48,124 nucleotides of DNA from Pseudothermotoga sp. (lineage in GTDB: Bacteria; Thermotogota; Thermotogae; Thermotogales; DSM-5069): contig DOKY01000022.1 of NCBI GenBank assembly GCA_003510135.1, forward strand, positions 1 to 48,124. The letters run 5' to 3'. The position numbers and the translations under genes are program-made. A model generated the notes under the pieces. It saw only the letters and a list, made by a program, of their open reading frames with translations, had not been told where the DNA came from and ran no database searches. Below are positions 16,335 through 25,485 of this stretch, in pieces; position 1 is the stretch's first letter, and each line of letters begins with the position of its first letter.

Positions 16335-16976
16335 ATGAGAAAAAGAATCATTCTGACGTCATTGGTGGTGCTGGCAGCATTCTTGATTTACAGATCCTGT
16401 AAGGTGGTGCCATTGAGTTCAATCAAAGCGAGCTTTGATCCAAAAGCCTATGCACAGACTGTTGTTTGGCCTAAACTGCAGAGTCAGCTGGCAGATCTTA
16501 AGAAAGCCGACGCTTACGAGGTGCTTGAAATCTTTGATATCAATCCTGAAGAAGCGCACGAAAAGTTCGCTAAGACCGTTGGCGTATCGAACTACAGGTA
16601 TTACATAGTGGAGGGTTCAGGCCAGATCGTTTCCGTCGATGAAGACGGCATTCTGGTACAAGTGCGACCTGACTCCGAAAGACCTGAATTTTACATCACA
16701 TCCCGTGTGTTTGGCAACACGATCGTTATGGCAACGGGGATCATCAAGATGGAGGATTTTGACAGAATTATGGACTTCAATCTGGTCTCTACGGCGCTGA
16801 ATCAAATCGTTCGCGATGAAGTGGCTCTACCACTTATCAGTTCGCTGAAAGGAGCAAACGTTCAGGGGATGGTCATCAAATTCTTGGGTCTTTTCAACGT
16901 TCTCAAAGACGATCCGATTAAGTACCCGATCAACCTGATACCCTTGAGACTCGAGTTGAGCCAAGGAGGTTACTGA
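16335..16976 (+). CDS. DUF2291 family protein
   Basis: A 213-residue protein with a single N-terminal membrane anchor or signal (RKRIILTSLVVLAAFLIYRSC) and an extracytoplasmic remainder. It matches DUF2291, a family found beside Rbs-type ABC transporters and described as a predicted periplasmic lipoprotein. A Cys follows the hydrophobic segment (YRSCKVVPLSS), compatible with lipid attachment although the lipobox is poor. The biochemical role is unknown; an accessory part in sugar uptake is likely from its place between binding protein and ATPase. ATG 16335 follows GGGGGAG; a GTG at 16317 lies in the hairpin and is rejected. Confidence 0.8.
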   Translation: MRKRIILTSLVVLAAFLIYRSCKVVPLSSIKASFDPKAYAQTVVWPKLQSQLADLKKADAYEVLEIFDINPEEAHEKFAKTVGVSNYRYYIVEGSGQIVSVDEDGILVQVRPDSERPEFYITSRVFGNTIVMATGIIKMEDFDRIMDFNLVSTALNQIVRDEVALPLISSLKGANVQGMVIKFLGLFNVLKDDPIKYPINLIPLRLELSQGGY

Positions 16977-16981
16977 TCCGC

Positions 16982-18538
16982 ATGGATGACACGATGGGTG
17001 AAGCCAAAATCATCCTCGAGGCAAAGAATATAACAAAAACCTTTCCCGGTGTCGTGGCAGTGAACGATGTCTCGTTCGCTGTGAAGGAAGGTACCGTGAC
17101 AGCCATAGTGGGGGAAAACGGTGCAGGTAAATCCACCCTGATGAAAATTCTCGCCGGAGTGTATCCCGATTATGTTGGAAAGATCTTTCTCAAAGGGAAA
17201 GAGGTTCACTTTAAGAATCCTCGAGAAGCGATCAACGCTGGCATCGTGTTGATACCACAGGAGCTCGATCTTGTACCGAATTTGACTGTGATGGAGAACA
17301 TCCACCTGGGCAGGGAACCACTTGATTTTTGGGGATTCGTGAATTACAGAAAAATGTACACAGAGACTAAAGATCTGTTATCGAGGGTACGCCTCAGGAT
17401 TGATCCTAAGAAAAAGGTCCAGGATCTCAGCACGGGCCAGCAACAGCTGGTCGCGATCGCCAAGGCTCTGGCGATCCAGGCGATGATAATCATCATGGAT
17501 GAGCCAACTTCAGCTATAAGTGAGAAAGAAATCGAAAATCTTTTTGAGATAGTACGAAACCTAAGGCAGCAAGGCAAAGCCATTTTGTACATATCACACA
17601 AGTTGGATGAGATTTTTGCGATAGCCGACGAAATCATGATAATGAGAGACGGTAAGCTCGTTGCTCGTGGTGACATCAAAGATTTCTCGTACGATGACGT
17701 CGTGCGATTCATGGTTGGTAGAAGCATCGAACAGTTCTACGTGAAGGGACAGAGCGAGATAAGAGATGAAGTACTGCGAGTCGAAAACATGTCGGTGCTG
17801 GATCCTGACAAGGAAGATCTGATAGTGGATAACGTCTCCTTCTCTGTCCGGAAGGGTGAAGTTCTTGGTGTATACGGATTGATTGGAGCGGGAAGGACAG
17901 AACTCATGGAAGCCATATTCGGTTTCCACCATCCAAGCAGAGTTCGTGGAGATGTCCTCATCGAAGGAAAAAGGGTTTCGATCAGGACTCCCGCGGATGC
18001 GATAAAAGCTGGAATTGGCTATGTTCCAGAAGACAGGAAACTGTCGGGTCTGATTCTGCAACTGACGGTTCTTCTCAATTTCTCACTCCCAAATTTGAAG
18101 AATCTCTCCAGATTCGGGTTCATCCGCATGAACCAGGAAAAGGATCTCGCGCACGAATACGTCAAGAAACTTGGTATAAAAACAACATCACTGAACCAAC
18201 TTGTTGAGAACCTGAGTGGTGGCAATCAGCAGAAGGTTGTACTTGCGAAGTGGCTGGCTTTGAGACCAAAGGTGCTGCTGCTCGACGAACCCACAAGAGG
18301 CATCGATGTGAATGCAAAATCAGAGCTGTATTCTCTGATCAGTGAACTTGCAAAGACCGGGCTCGGTATAGTGCTGGTGTCCTCAGAACTACCGGAGGTC
18401 CTGGCCATGTCTGACAGGATCATGGTCATGTCGGAAGGAAAGAAAACAGCGGAATTCACAAGAGAAGAGGCCAGCGAAGAGAAACTTTTGAAGGCGGCGA
18501 TCCCAAGAAGCTTCAGACTGGTGTCAGCATCGTCCTAA
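16982..18538 (+). CDS. Rbs-type sugar ABC transporter ATPase (two ABC domains)
   Basis: A 518-residue fused ATPase of the RbsA/MglA type that energises the transporter. The first domain has Walker A GENGAGKSTLM, signature LSTGQQQLVAIAKAL and Walker B IIIMDEPTSA. The second has a degenerate Walker A (GLIGAGRTELME), signature LSGGNQQKVVLAKWL and Walker B LLLDEPTRGID; that asymmetry is normal for this family. It starts six bases after the DUF2291 gene and uses an AAGGAGG within that gene's end. Confidence 0.94.
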   Translation: MDDTMGEAKIILEAKNITKTFPGVVAVNDVSFAVKEGTVTAIVGENGAGKSTLMKILAGVYPDYVGKIFLKGKEVHFKNPREAINAGIVLIPQELDLVPNLTVMENIHLGREPLDFWGFVNYRKMYTETKDLLSRVRLRIDPKKKVQDLSTGQQQLVAIAKALAIQAMIIIMDEPTSAISEKEIENLFEIVRNLRQQGKAILYISHKLDEIFAIADEIMIMRDGKLVARGDIKDFSYDDVVRFMVGRSIEQFYVKGQSEIRDEVLRVENMSVLDPDKEDLIVDNVSFSVRKGEVLGVYGLIGAGRTELMEAIFGFHHPSRVRGDVLIEGKRVSIRTPADAIKAGIGYVPEDRKLSGLILQLTVLLNFSLPNLKNLSRFGFIRMNQEKDLAHEYVKKLGIKTTSLNQLVENLSGGNQQKVVLAKWLALRPKVLLLDEPTRGIDVNAKSELYSLISELAKTGLGIVLVSSELPEVLAMSDRIMVMSEGKKTAEFTREEASEEKLLKAAIPRSFRLVSASS

Positions 18539-18559
18539 CCTCCCGGGAAGGAGCGTGCC

Positions 18560-19600
18560 ATGAGAATGCTCAAGAACAACCAAAAGGTTGACAATCAAAC
18601 ACAAATGGCGTCTCCTGCTGAAGCACGGAAAAAAGCCTTTGACCTCAGGTCGATTTCCAGATACCAGTCACTGATCATTCTGGGCGGTCTTTTTGTAGTC
18701 TTCGCGACACTCAGCAATCGTTTTGTCACACCTGGAAACCTGTGGACCATACTGAGGCAGAGTTCAGTCAATTTGTGTCTGGCGATCGGAATGACGTACG
18801 TGATACTCACCGGCGGTATCGACCTTTCCGTCGGATCGATCCTCGGTTTTTCCGGCGCTGTAGCAGCGAAGCTGCTCAAGTACGGCCTATCTCTCACTGC
18901 CTTTGGCGTGGTTCTCCAGTTTGGCGTCATGGGTGCGTCCATCATAGCGCTGATCGTTGGTCTTGCCACAGGACTTCTCAATGGGTTGATCATAACGGTG
19001 TTCAGCGTACCACCTTTCGTCGCGACCCTTGGTACCATGACGGCCGTACGGGGCTTCATAATGCTCTGGACCAAGGGCTATCCCATAACCAAGCTTGGTG
19101 AAACCTTCGATTTCATAGGTTCGGGCTGGATTCTCGGCGTGCCTACGCCCGTTTGGATTGCCGGTGTCATAACGGTTGTCGCATCCGTTTTTCTAAGATT
19201 CACCAGATTTGGAAGATACGTCTATGCGGTTGGTGGTAACGAAAGAGCTGCAGTCCTTTCAGGGGTGAATGCGAAGAGAACGAAGCTCATAACGTACATG
19301 ATATCGGGTTTCCTCGCCGCAGTTGCGGGGTTGATCGTTACGGCAAGGCTTGATTCAGCTCAACCCAACGCAGGATTGATGTATGAACTGGATGCCATAG
19401 CGGCCGCCGTCATAGGTGGTGCTTCTCTGTCGGGAGGCAAAGGAACGATAGAAGGAACAATCATAGGAACACTGATAATAGGCGTACTCAACAACGGTCT
19501 TGTCCTGACGGGCGTCTCTCCTTTCTGGCAGCAGGTTGCGAAGGGTTTCATAATAATAGCCGCGGTGATCGCTGAGAGGATTGGAAAAGGACGTGAATGA
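18560..19600 (+). CDS. Rbs-type sugar ABC transporter permease
   Basis: A 346-residue inner-membrane permease of the RbsC/BPD_transp_2 family with about ten hydrophobic segments. Diagnostic motifs are LTGGIDLSVGSILGFSGA, the GLLNGLIITVFSVPPFVATLGTM region, GGNERAAVLSGV and IGGASLSGGKGTIEGTIIG. It is placed directly after its ATPase partner with AAGGAG before ATG. Its stop is followed within three bases by the transketolase start. Confidence 0.94.
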   Translation: MRMLKNNQKVDNQTQMASPAEARKKAFDLRSISRYQSLIILGGLFVVFATLSNRFVTPGNLWTILRQSSVNLCLAIGMTYVILTGGIDLSVGSILGFSGAVAAKLLKYGLSLTAFGVVLQFGVMGASIIALIVGLATGLLNGLIITVFSVPPFVATLGTMTAVRGFIMLWTKGYPITKLGETFDFIGSGWILGVPTPVWIAGVITVVASVFLRFTRFGRYVYAVGGNERAAVLSGVNAKRTKLITYMISGFLAAVAGLIVTARLDSAQPNAGLMYELDAIAAAVIGGASLSGGKGTIEGTIIGTLIIGVLNNGLVLTGVSPFWQQVAKGFIIIAAVIAERIGKGRE

Positions 19601-19603
19601 GTG

Positions 19604-20443
19604 ATGGAACAAACCAAGATACTGAAAAAGAAAGCAGTACAGATTAGAAAGATGGTCCTGGAAATGATCTACAGGGCGAAGAGTGGCCATACCGGTGGAT
19701 CGCTTTCGTGTGTCGAGATCCTCGTCAGCCTCTTTTATGGGGTCATGCGAATAGATCCTAAGGACCCCAAATTACCCGATAGAGACAGGTTTGTCATGAG
19801 CAAAGGCCACAGTGTTGAAAGCTACTACGCCGTTCTCGCCGATCTCGGTTTCTTTCCGGTCAGTGACCTCGAGAGTTACTGTCAATTTGGATCCTATCTA
19901 ACAGGGCATCCCACAACAAAGGTACCTGGAGTTGAAGTGAACACTGGCGCTCTCGGACATGGTCTGGCAATCGGGGTCGGTATGGCTATCGCTTCCAAGA
20001 TTGATTCTGCTTGTTACAAGGTCTACGTGTTAATGGGTGATGGTGAACTCGACGAAGGTTCTGTGTGGGAAGCCGCTCAAATAGCTGCTCATTACGGCTT
20101 GGATAATCTCATCGGGATTGTGGATAGAAACAGACTTCAAATAAGCGGTGACACAGAACAGGTCCTGAGACTCGAGAACCTTGAGCAGAAATGGACAGCG
20201 TTTGGCTGGCACGTAATCCACGTTGATGGCCACGATATAGAACAGTTGATCAACACGTTCAAAGGTTTACCAGTTGAGAGGGGAAAACCACACCTTATCA
20301 TTGCACATACGATAAAGGGCAAAGGCGTTTCCTTCATCGAGAACAACAAGGACTGGCACCACAAGGTTCCAAACGATGAGGAGTTGCGAATGGCGATGAT
20401 GGAGCTGGACGAAAAACTGAAGGAGCTCGATGCCGATGAATGA
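19604..20443 (+). CDS. Transketolase, N-terminal subunit
   Basis: A 279-residue thiamine-diphosphate-binding half of a split transketolase. Landmarks are RAKSGHTGGSLSCVEILVSLF, SKGHSVESYYAVLADLG, HPTTKVPGVEVNTGALGHGL and the TPP/Mg motif GDGELDEGSVWEAAQIAAHY. With the C-terminal subunit it moves two-carbon units between sugar phosphates in the pentose phosphate pathway. ATG 19604 is preferred to the GTG three bases earlier. It ends by overlapping the C-terminal subunit gene, an arrangement typical of split transketolases, and its place in a sugar-uptake operon implies that the imported sugar becomes a pentose phosphate. Confidence 0.92.
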   Translation: MEQTKILKKKAVQIRKMVLEMIYRAKSGHTGGSLSCVEILVSLFYGVMRIDPKDPKLPDRDRFVMSKGHSVESYYAVLADLGFFPVSDLESYCQFGSYLTGHPTTKVPGVEVNTGALGHGLAIGVGMAIASKIDSACYKVYVLMGDGELDEGSVWEAAQIAAHYGLDNLIGIVDRNRLQISGDTEQVLRLENLEQKWTAFGWHVIHVDGHDIEQLINTFKGLPVERGKPHLIIAHTIKGKGVSFIENNKDWHHKVPNDEELRMAMMELDEKLKELDADE

Positions 20444-21389
20444 GAAATCAAAAATGGCGTCAAGACATATGGTTGCTCAAGCTCTGATGGACCTGGCAGG
20501 AGAAGATGAAGCGATCGTTGTTGTGACCTCCGATGCGCGTGGGTCAGCAGCGATTACGAAATTCTTCGATACCTTCCCAGAAAGAGCGATAGAAGTTGGG
20601 ATAGCTGAGCAGTCGGCAGTTGGTATCGCAGCTGGGCTCGCTCTCTGTGGCAAGAAACCGTTTGTTCTTGGACCTGCATGCTTTTATTCAGCGAGGGCGT
20701 TTGAACAGGTCAAAAATGATGTGGCGTATACTGGGGCGAACGTGAAGATCATAGGTGTCAGTGGTGGGGTGAGCTATGGTCCTCTCGGCAGCACCCACCA
20801 TGCACTGCACGACGTGGCGGCTTTTCGAGCCATCCCGAACATCGACGTGATATTACCGTCCGATGCAAATCAGGCCTACGCCGTTGTGAAACACCTCGTC
20901 AATAGAGAAAGGCCCGCTTACGTAAGGATCGGTAGGAACCCGATACCGTTCGTTTATGATGAGCCGTTCTTTGAGATCGCGAAAGGTTATGTCCTGAGAA
21001 GCGGGGCTGACGTAACTATCATTGCCTGTGGTGAAGTCGTCTGGCATGCGCTGAAAGCCTGCGAAATCCTGTCCAAAGAAGGGATCGAGGCTACGCTGAT
21101 AGACATGCCAAGTATAAAACCGATCGATGAGGAGACAATAATAAAATCCGCTCGGAACGCTGGCAGGGTCGTCACAATTGAAGAACACAGCGTTCACGGG
21201 GGTTTAGGTGAAGCGGTCTCGGCCATCCTTGGAAAGAACTTTCCTGTACCCATTGAGATCTTAGGCATACCCGACGAATTTCCCGTAACCGGAAAGCAGG
21301 AGGAAGTCCTCTCGCACTACGATCTCGACGCGGTAGGTATTGCGAAAAGGGTTCAGAAGTTCCTGAGGAGGTTTTCTCATGGAAGATAA
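20436..21389 (+). CDS. Transketolase, C-terminal subunit
   Basis: A 317-residue protein with the pyrimidine-binding and C-terminal domains of transketolase. Motifs include the catalytic Glu region VGIAEQSAVGIAAGLALCG, GPLGSTHHALHDVAAFRAIPN, and IDMPSIKPIDEETI with EEHSVHGGLGEAV. ATG 20436 has GGAGC nine bases upstream; an in-frame ATG at 20430 is also possible. Its start overlaps the N-terminal subunit stop by eight bases and its end overlaps the kinase start by eleven bases, so all three are translationally coupled. Confidence 0.92.
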   Translation: MNEKSKMASRHMVAQALMDLAGEDEAIVVVTSDARGSAAITKFFDTFPERAIEVGIAEQSAVGIAAGLALCGKKPFVLGPACFYSARAFEQVKNDVAYTGANVKIIGVSGGVSYGPLGSTHHALHDVAAFRAIPNIDVILPSDANQAYAVVKHLVNRERPAYVRIGRNPIPFVYDEPFFEIAKGYVLRSGADVTIIACGEVVWHALKACEILSKEGIEATLIDMPSIKPIDEETIIKSARNAGRVVTIEEHSVHGGLGEAVSAILGKNFPVPIEILGIPDEFPVTGKQEEVLSHYDLDAVGIAKRVQKFLRRFSHGR

Positions 21390-22869
21390 AGGGTTCATTC
21401 TCGCAATCGATCAGAGTACTGCGACAACGAAGGTGTTCCTCTTCGATTCAAAATTAAACATAGTAGCCAGGGCAGCGAGGAGTCACAAACAGTACTACCC
21501 TTCGCCTGGCTGGGTTGAACACGATCCAAGAGAGATAGTGAAAAAAACGTATGAGGCCTGTCGCGAGGTTCTTCATAACGTTCCGAAAGACAATGTACTG
21601 GCTGTCTCGATAACCAATCAGCGCGAGACTGTCGTGGTTTGGGATGGTAGCGGTCAGCCCATTTACAACGCGGTCGTTTGGCAGTGTCAAAGAGGAAAGG
21701 AAATTTGCGAATCGCTTAAAAGCAGAGGCTATGCCGACGTCGTGAGGGATAAGACGGGGTTGTTGATCGACCCATACTTCTCAGCGAGCAAAATAACATG
21801 GCTCGTGAAGAACGTGAAGGAAGTAAAAGAAAAACTGCTCGAAGGCGATTTGCACGTCGGCACGATGGACAGCTGGCTGGTATGGAACTTAACAAAGGAC
21901 AAGGTGTATGCCAGTGATTATTCAAACGCGAGCAGAACGCTTCTTCTAAACATAAACACTCTGAGCTGGGATGAAGAACTCATTGAGATGTTCGAAATTT
22001 CCGGAGTGAAGTTGCCCTCTCTGGTGGATTCCGATTCGGCAGTTGGTTATACAGACCTTGATGGAATTCTACCTCATGGAGTTCCAATACTCGGTGTAAT
22101 GGGAGATTCGAGTGCTGCTCTCTATGGGCAGCTTGGATTCGAGTTAGGAGACACGAAAGCGACCTACGGCACGGGCACGTCGATCATGATAAACGTCAAA
22201 AATTTCAAGCCCAGGCTTAAATCCGGGGTCCTTTCAATCGGTTGGTCCCAAGGAGGCAAAGTCGACTTCGTTGTCGAAGGTAACATACACAGTTCCGGTG
22301 ACACGGTCAAGTGGCTCGTTGAGCAAATGGAGTTGGCAGGTTCGATCGAAGAAGTTGAAAAACTCGCAGCATCAGTCGAGAACAACGATGGTGTCTACTT
22401 TGTGCCAGCTTTCGTTGGTTTGGGCGCACCATATTGGGAAAACGATGCACGCGCACTGATATGTGGCATGAGTCGTCGAACAAACAAATCTCACATTGCG
22501 AGGGCCGCCATTGAATCAATTGCCTATCAGGTTTATGACCTGTTCACCGCGTTGTGCGAGGAGGCAGGTGTTACACCGCGAGAACTGAGAGCTGACGGTG
22601 GAGCCACAAAGAACGCGTTCTTGATGCAGTTTCAAGCCAACGTTTTGAACGTGCCCGTCACTGTGAGCAAATTTGAGGACTGTTCCGCTTTGGGAGTCGC
22701 ACTGTTGGCAGCGAGAAGGCTGGGGCTCATGGATCCAAGTGAATTTCAACTTGAGCGCGTGTATTATTATCCCAGTATGGATGAGGCAGAAAGGCGAGAA
22801 TTGATAAGGGGTTGGAGAGAGGCTGTGCAGAGGACCGTCCTAAGAGTGCGAGGTGAACAACATGGGTAA
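21379..22869 (+). CDS. FGGY-family kinase, glycerol-kinase-like
   Basis: A 496-residue sugar kinase. The start FILAIDQSTATTKVFLFDSK and SHKQYYPSPGWVEHDPREI are close to glycerol kinase; SITNQRETVVVWD, LGVMGDSSAALYGQLGFE, TYGTGTSIMINVK and ADGGATKNAFLMQFQANVL are the FGGY signatures. In this operon a glycerol role is doubtful. Between a transketolase and a fucose/arabinose-isomerase-like gene, a ketopentose or tetrulose kinase role fits better (inference). ATG 21379 follows GAGGAGG within the preceding gene; its end overlaps the isomerase start by eight bases. Confidence 0.87.
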   Translation: MEDKGFILAIDQSTATTKVFLFDSKLNIVARAARSHKQYYPSPGWVEHDPREIVKKTYEACREVLHNVPKDNVLAVSITNQRETVVVWDGSGQPIYNAVVWQCQRGKEICESLKSRGYADVVRDKTGLLIDPYFSASKITWLVKNVKEVKEKLLEGDLHVGTMDSWLVWNLTKDKVYASDYSNASRTLLLNINTLSWDEELIEMFEISGVKLPSLVDSDSAVGYTDLDGILPHGVPILGVMGDSSAALYGQLGFELGDTKATYGTGTSIMINVKNFKPRLKSGVLSIGWSQGGKVDFVVEGNIHSSGDTVKWLVEQMELAGSIEEVEKLAASVENNDGVYFVPAFVGLGAPYWENDARALICGMSRRTNKSHIARAAIESIAYQVYDLFTALCEEAGVTPRELRADGGATKNAFLMQFQANVLNVPVTVSKFEDCSALGVALLAARRLGLMDPSEFQLERVYYYPSMDEAERRELIRGWREAVQRTVLRVRGEQHG

Positions 22870-24265
22870 GCTATGTTTTGGTCTGATCGTGGGAAACAGG
22901 GATTTCTTTCCGGATTCCTTGGTCGCCTCGGGTAGAGAAAGAATCATGAACAAGCTTGAAGAAATGGGTTTCGAAGTCATTTGCCTCTCACCGGCGGACA
23001 CAAAACTGGGCGCAGTGGAAACCTTTGCGGACGCGAGAAAATGTGCAAAGTTGTTTGCTGAAAACGCAGATAAGATCGACGGGATCATAGTGACATTACC
23101 AAATTTCGGTGATGAGAAGTCGATCGCGCACGCAATAAGAATGAGTGGTCTGAATGTTCCGGTGCTGGTTCATGCTTTCAACGACGACCCTGAAAAGCTC
23201 GATCTGGCCCACAGACGCGATAGTTTCTGTGGAAAGATATCTGTCTGTAACAATCTCAAACAGTTTGGTATTCCATTCTCTCTGACTTCAAAACACACCG
23301 AGGACGTAGATTCGGCGTTTTTTGAACAGGATATAAAATGGTTTGCCGGCGTCTGCAACATTGTGAAATCTTTGAGAAGAGTGAGAATCGGCGCTGTTGG
23401 TGCTCGTCCGAATGCGTTCAACACGGTCAGGTTCTCAGAGAAGCTGCTTGAATCTATCGGTGTGAGCGTTGAAACTGTAGATCTCTCGGAGATACTGTTC
23501 AAAGTTCAGCAGATCAGCCATGAGAAAGCGATCGATCGATGGATTGAGGATGTCAAGAAGAGATATGCCGTCCGCGTGGTTCCAAGAGAGGCTCTGGTGA
23601 CGATGGCAAAATTCTCTATGGTTATTGAGGAGTGGATAGAGGAAAACCAAATAGACGCTGTTGCGATCCAGTGCTGGACAATCTTGGAAAAACAGTTGCA
23701 CATCACTCCGTGCACGGTCATGAGTTTGTTGAGCGAAAAGTTAAAACCGAGCGCTTGTGAAGTCGATGTGATGGGAGCTCTTTCTATGTACATCTTGCAA
23801 GCAGCTTCCGGAAAGCCGTCGGCAATCGTCGATTGGAACAACAATTACACATCAGACGATGAAGCGATTCTGTTCCACTGTGGAAATTTCCCAGTCTCGA
23901 TGTACGAGACGGCCGAAATAAGATTTGCGGATGTGATAGGTACAACTGTTGGCAGCCAGAATGCGTATGGAGCTTGTGCAGGAAAAATCAAGTCTGGACC
24001 GTTCACGTTCTTCAGATTGTCCAGTAACGATCTTGAAGGTAAGCTCATAGGATACGTTGGGGAAGGTGAAATACTTCCTGAGGATCCTAAGACTTTTGGC
24101 TCAAGGGGTATCGCTCGTGTTGAGAATTTGCAGCAGCTCATGAGTTACATATGTTCAAACGGTTTTGAACATCACGTGGCGATCAATCTCTCGCAAACTG
24201 CTAAGGCTGTAAAAGAGGCTCTCGAGAAGTACAAAGGTCTCGGAATTCACTGGCACAGAGGTTAA
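22862..24265 (+). CDS. L-fucose/L-arabinose isomerase family protein
   Basis: A 467-residue protein of the fucose/arabinose isomerase fold. The first half is Rossmann-like (IVTLPNFGDEKSIAHAI, VLVHAFNDDPEKLDLAHRRD). The second half contains AVAIQCWTILE and CEVDVMGALSMYIL, the metal-binding region of this superfamily, and VDWNNNYTSDDEAILFHCGNF. It probably interconverts an aldose and ketose (or an alditol-derived substrate) before the kinase step. ATG 22862 with GAGGTG six bases upstream is favoured over GTG 22853. It is the last gene of the operon. It differs from classical AraA and FucI in length and sequence, so no specific sugar is assigned. Confidence 0.82.
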   Translation: MGKLCFGLIVGNRDFFPDSLVASGRERIMNKLEEMGFEVICLSPADTKLGAVETFADARKCAKLFAENADKIDGIIVTLPNFGDEKSIAHAIRMSGLNVPVLVHAFNDDPEKLDLAHRRDSFCGKISVCNNLKQFGIPFSLTSKHTEDVDSAFFEQDIKWFAGVCNIVKSLRRVRIGAVGARPNAFNTVRFSEKLLESIGVSVETVDLSEILFKVQQISHEKAIDRWIEDVKKRYAVRVVPREALVTMAKFSMVIEEWIEENQIDAVAIQCWTILEKQLHITPCTVMSLLSEKLKPSACEVDVMGALSMYILQAASGKPSAIVDWNNNYTSDDEAILFHCGNFPVSMYETAEIRFADVIGTTVGSQNAYGACAGKIKSGPFTFFRLSSNDLEGKLIGYVGEGEILPEDPKTFGSRGIARVENLQQLMSYICSNGFEHHVAINLSQTAKAVKEALEKYKGLGIHWHRG

Positions 24266-25017
24266 ATTGCCGTGTAAGAAAGCGCTGCGTCATCAGCGCA
24301 AAAAACCATATTCGGGGGTAGGCTTTGCACGGGCTCGAAAAATTGTGGAAGCTTTTAGGAGCCTATTTCTTTGTTTTCTTGTCATCGGTCGCTGATGATC
24401 TTCGAGTAACCCTGTCTGAAAACTTCGTCCGTGGCAGACACAATTTTTCTGTCCTCAACCTGGTGCTTATCTTTTACCCGCGTCGTCTATGCAGGGTTAG
24501 ACGGATTAGGGTGCGGGCTCAAGGGGTGTGGTGAGCCTTCAGTGGTGCAATATAAGGTACATTATATTGCACGCGTAAGCAATGTGCCTGGTGCGGTGGA
24601 ATCGCTTGCGTAGGGGGTCTCATCCCTCAAGAAAGAACTAGCAGGCCTTCTGTGATTGAGTCGGCTCGACACATTGAGACACAATTTGGGGTGGGAAAGG
24701 TGTGGATGATAGGACTAAATTGTCATTAGGTACGTATTATCAGTTCTATTGATTGTTGCGGCAGAACAGGACATATTATCCTGACAATAGAGATAGGAAA
24801 TCCATCGCGTTGCAATATGCTTTTAAGTAATGATTATAGATCGTAGTGGGTTCATCGAGATTATTTGTTGCTTTGGTTCTTCCTTAAAGACTTATATGTA
24901 TTCTACTCAGCCTCTCATTCCATAGTATGCTCTGGTCCCTGCGCGCCGTCTGCGTTGGTGAATGCGTTTGAGACTCACTGAAGTTGAGTTGACAGCACAT
25001 TGAGCGGTCCTGTAAAA
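24266..25017. other. Gene-poor region of about 750 bases
   Basis: No convincing gene on either strand. It begins with a 6-bp hairpin (24282-24287 with 24294-24299) that lacks a T-tract on the plus strand and so is at best a weak end for the isomerase operon. It contains the palindrome described separately. Short frames such as the 69-codon one at 24325-24534 have no recognisable domain. Together with the broken gene that follows, this looks like a site of past insertion and decay. Confidence 0.5.
24545..24572. repeat. 28-bp near-perfect palindrome
   Basis: GTGCAATATAA (24545-24555) is exactly mirrored by TTATATTGCAC (24562-24572) around a GGTACA centre, so only one base pair in 28 breaks symmetry. 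No gene lies within 270 bases. It could be a regulator site left from a lost gene or an end of a mobile element. Confidence 0.7.
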
Positions 25018-25440
25018 TCAAAGATGTAGCACCTCTTCGAGTATATTTGCGGCGTCTTTGACGTATCTGGGACAGAGGGTTTTGAACCTGTTTTCTTCCC
25101 TTGCCTTCTTCAGCTCTCTTCTTTGCTTATGTCACATCCGAGCAACTCGCTGCACAGTGTCGATCCACAGCGCTGTTTGAAATGCTCCACAAACTGTTTT
25201 GATATCTCATAGAGTTGCTCTCTTGTCCTTGTCCACGCAGTTCATGGACAGACCGAGGACCATGAGACCACTAGAGACAGCTCCACACACGCTATTGCAT
25301 CGCGCCATACCACCACCGAAAGCTGCGGCAACTCTCAGGGCAATCGATTCGTCCAGACCCGATCTGGGCGCGAAGGCTGCGAAAACGGACTGGGCACAGT
25401 TGAAACCACATTTGAAAAGCTCCAGCGCTCTATCCGTCAT
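25018..25440 (-). pseudogene. C_GCAxxG_C_C family protein gene broken by two frameshifts
   Basis: The N-terminal 77 codons from ATG 25440 contain FKCGFNCAQSVFAAFAPR and AAFGGGMARCNSVCGAVSSG, the Cys pattern that defines the C_GCAxxG_C_C family (putative redox or metal proteins). That frame stops at 25207. Shifting frame near 25211-25222 continues the family sequence as QLYEISKQFVEHFKQRCGS, then STLCSELLGCDISKEES. A second shift near 25108-25116 gives a Lys-rich stretch ending NRFKTLCPRYVKDAANILEE and a stop at 25018. The intact protein would be about 140 residues, the normal size. Either a genuine pseudogene or two assembly errors. Confidence 0.78.
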
Positions 25441-25485
25441 GGATCACACCTGCTTTCTTGAAATTCTGGATACTTGGCCAGTGGA

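Noticed and set aside
24282..24299. Hairpin after the isomerase gene considered as a terminator
   Set aside because: Only 6 bp, and followed by A residues instead of T on the coding strand.
24325..24534. Possible small gene of 69 codons in the gene-poor stretch
   Set aside because: No ribosome binding site, Arg-rich tail and no recognisable domain; treated as chance or decayed DNA.
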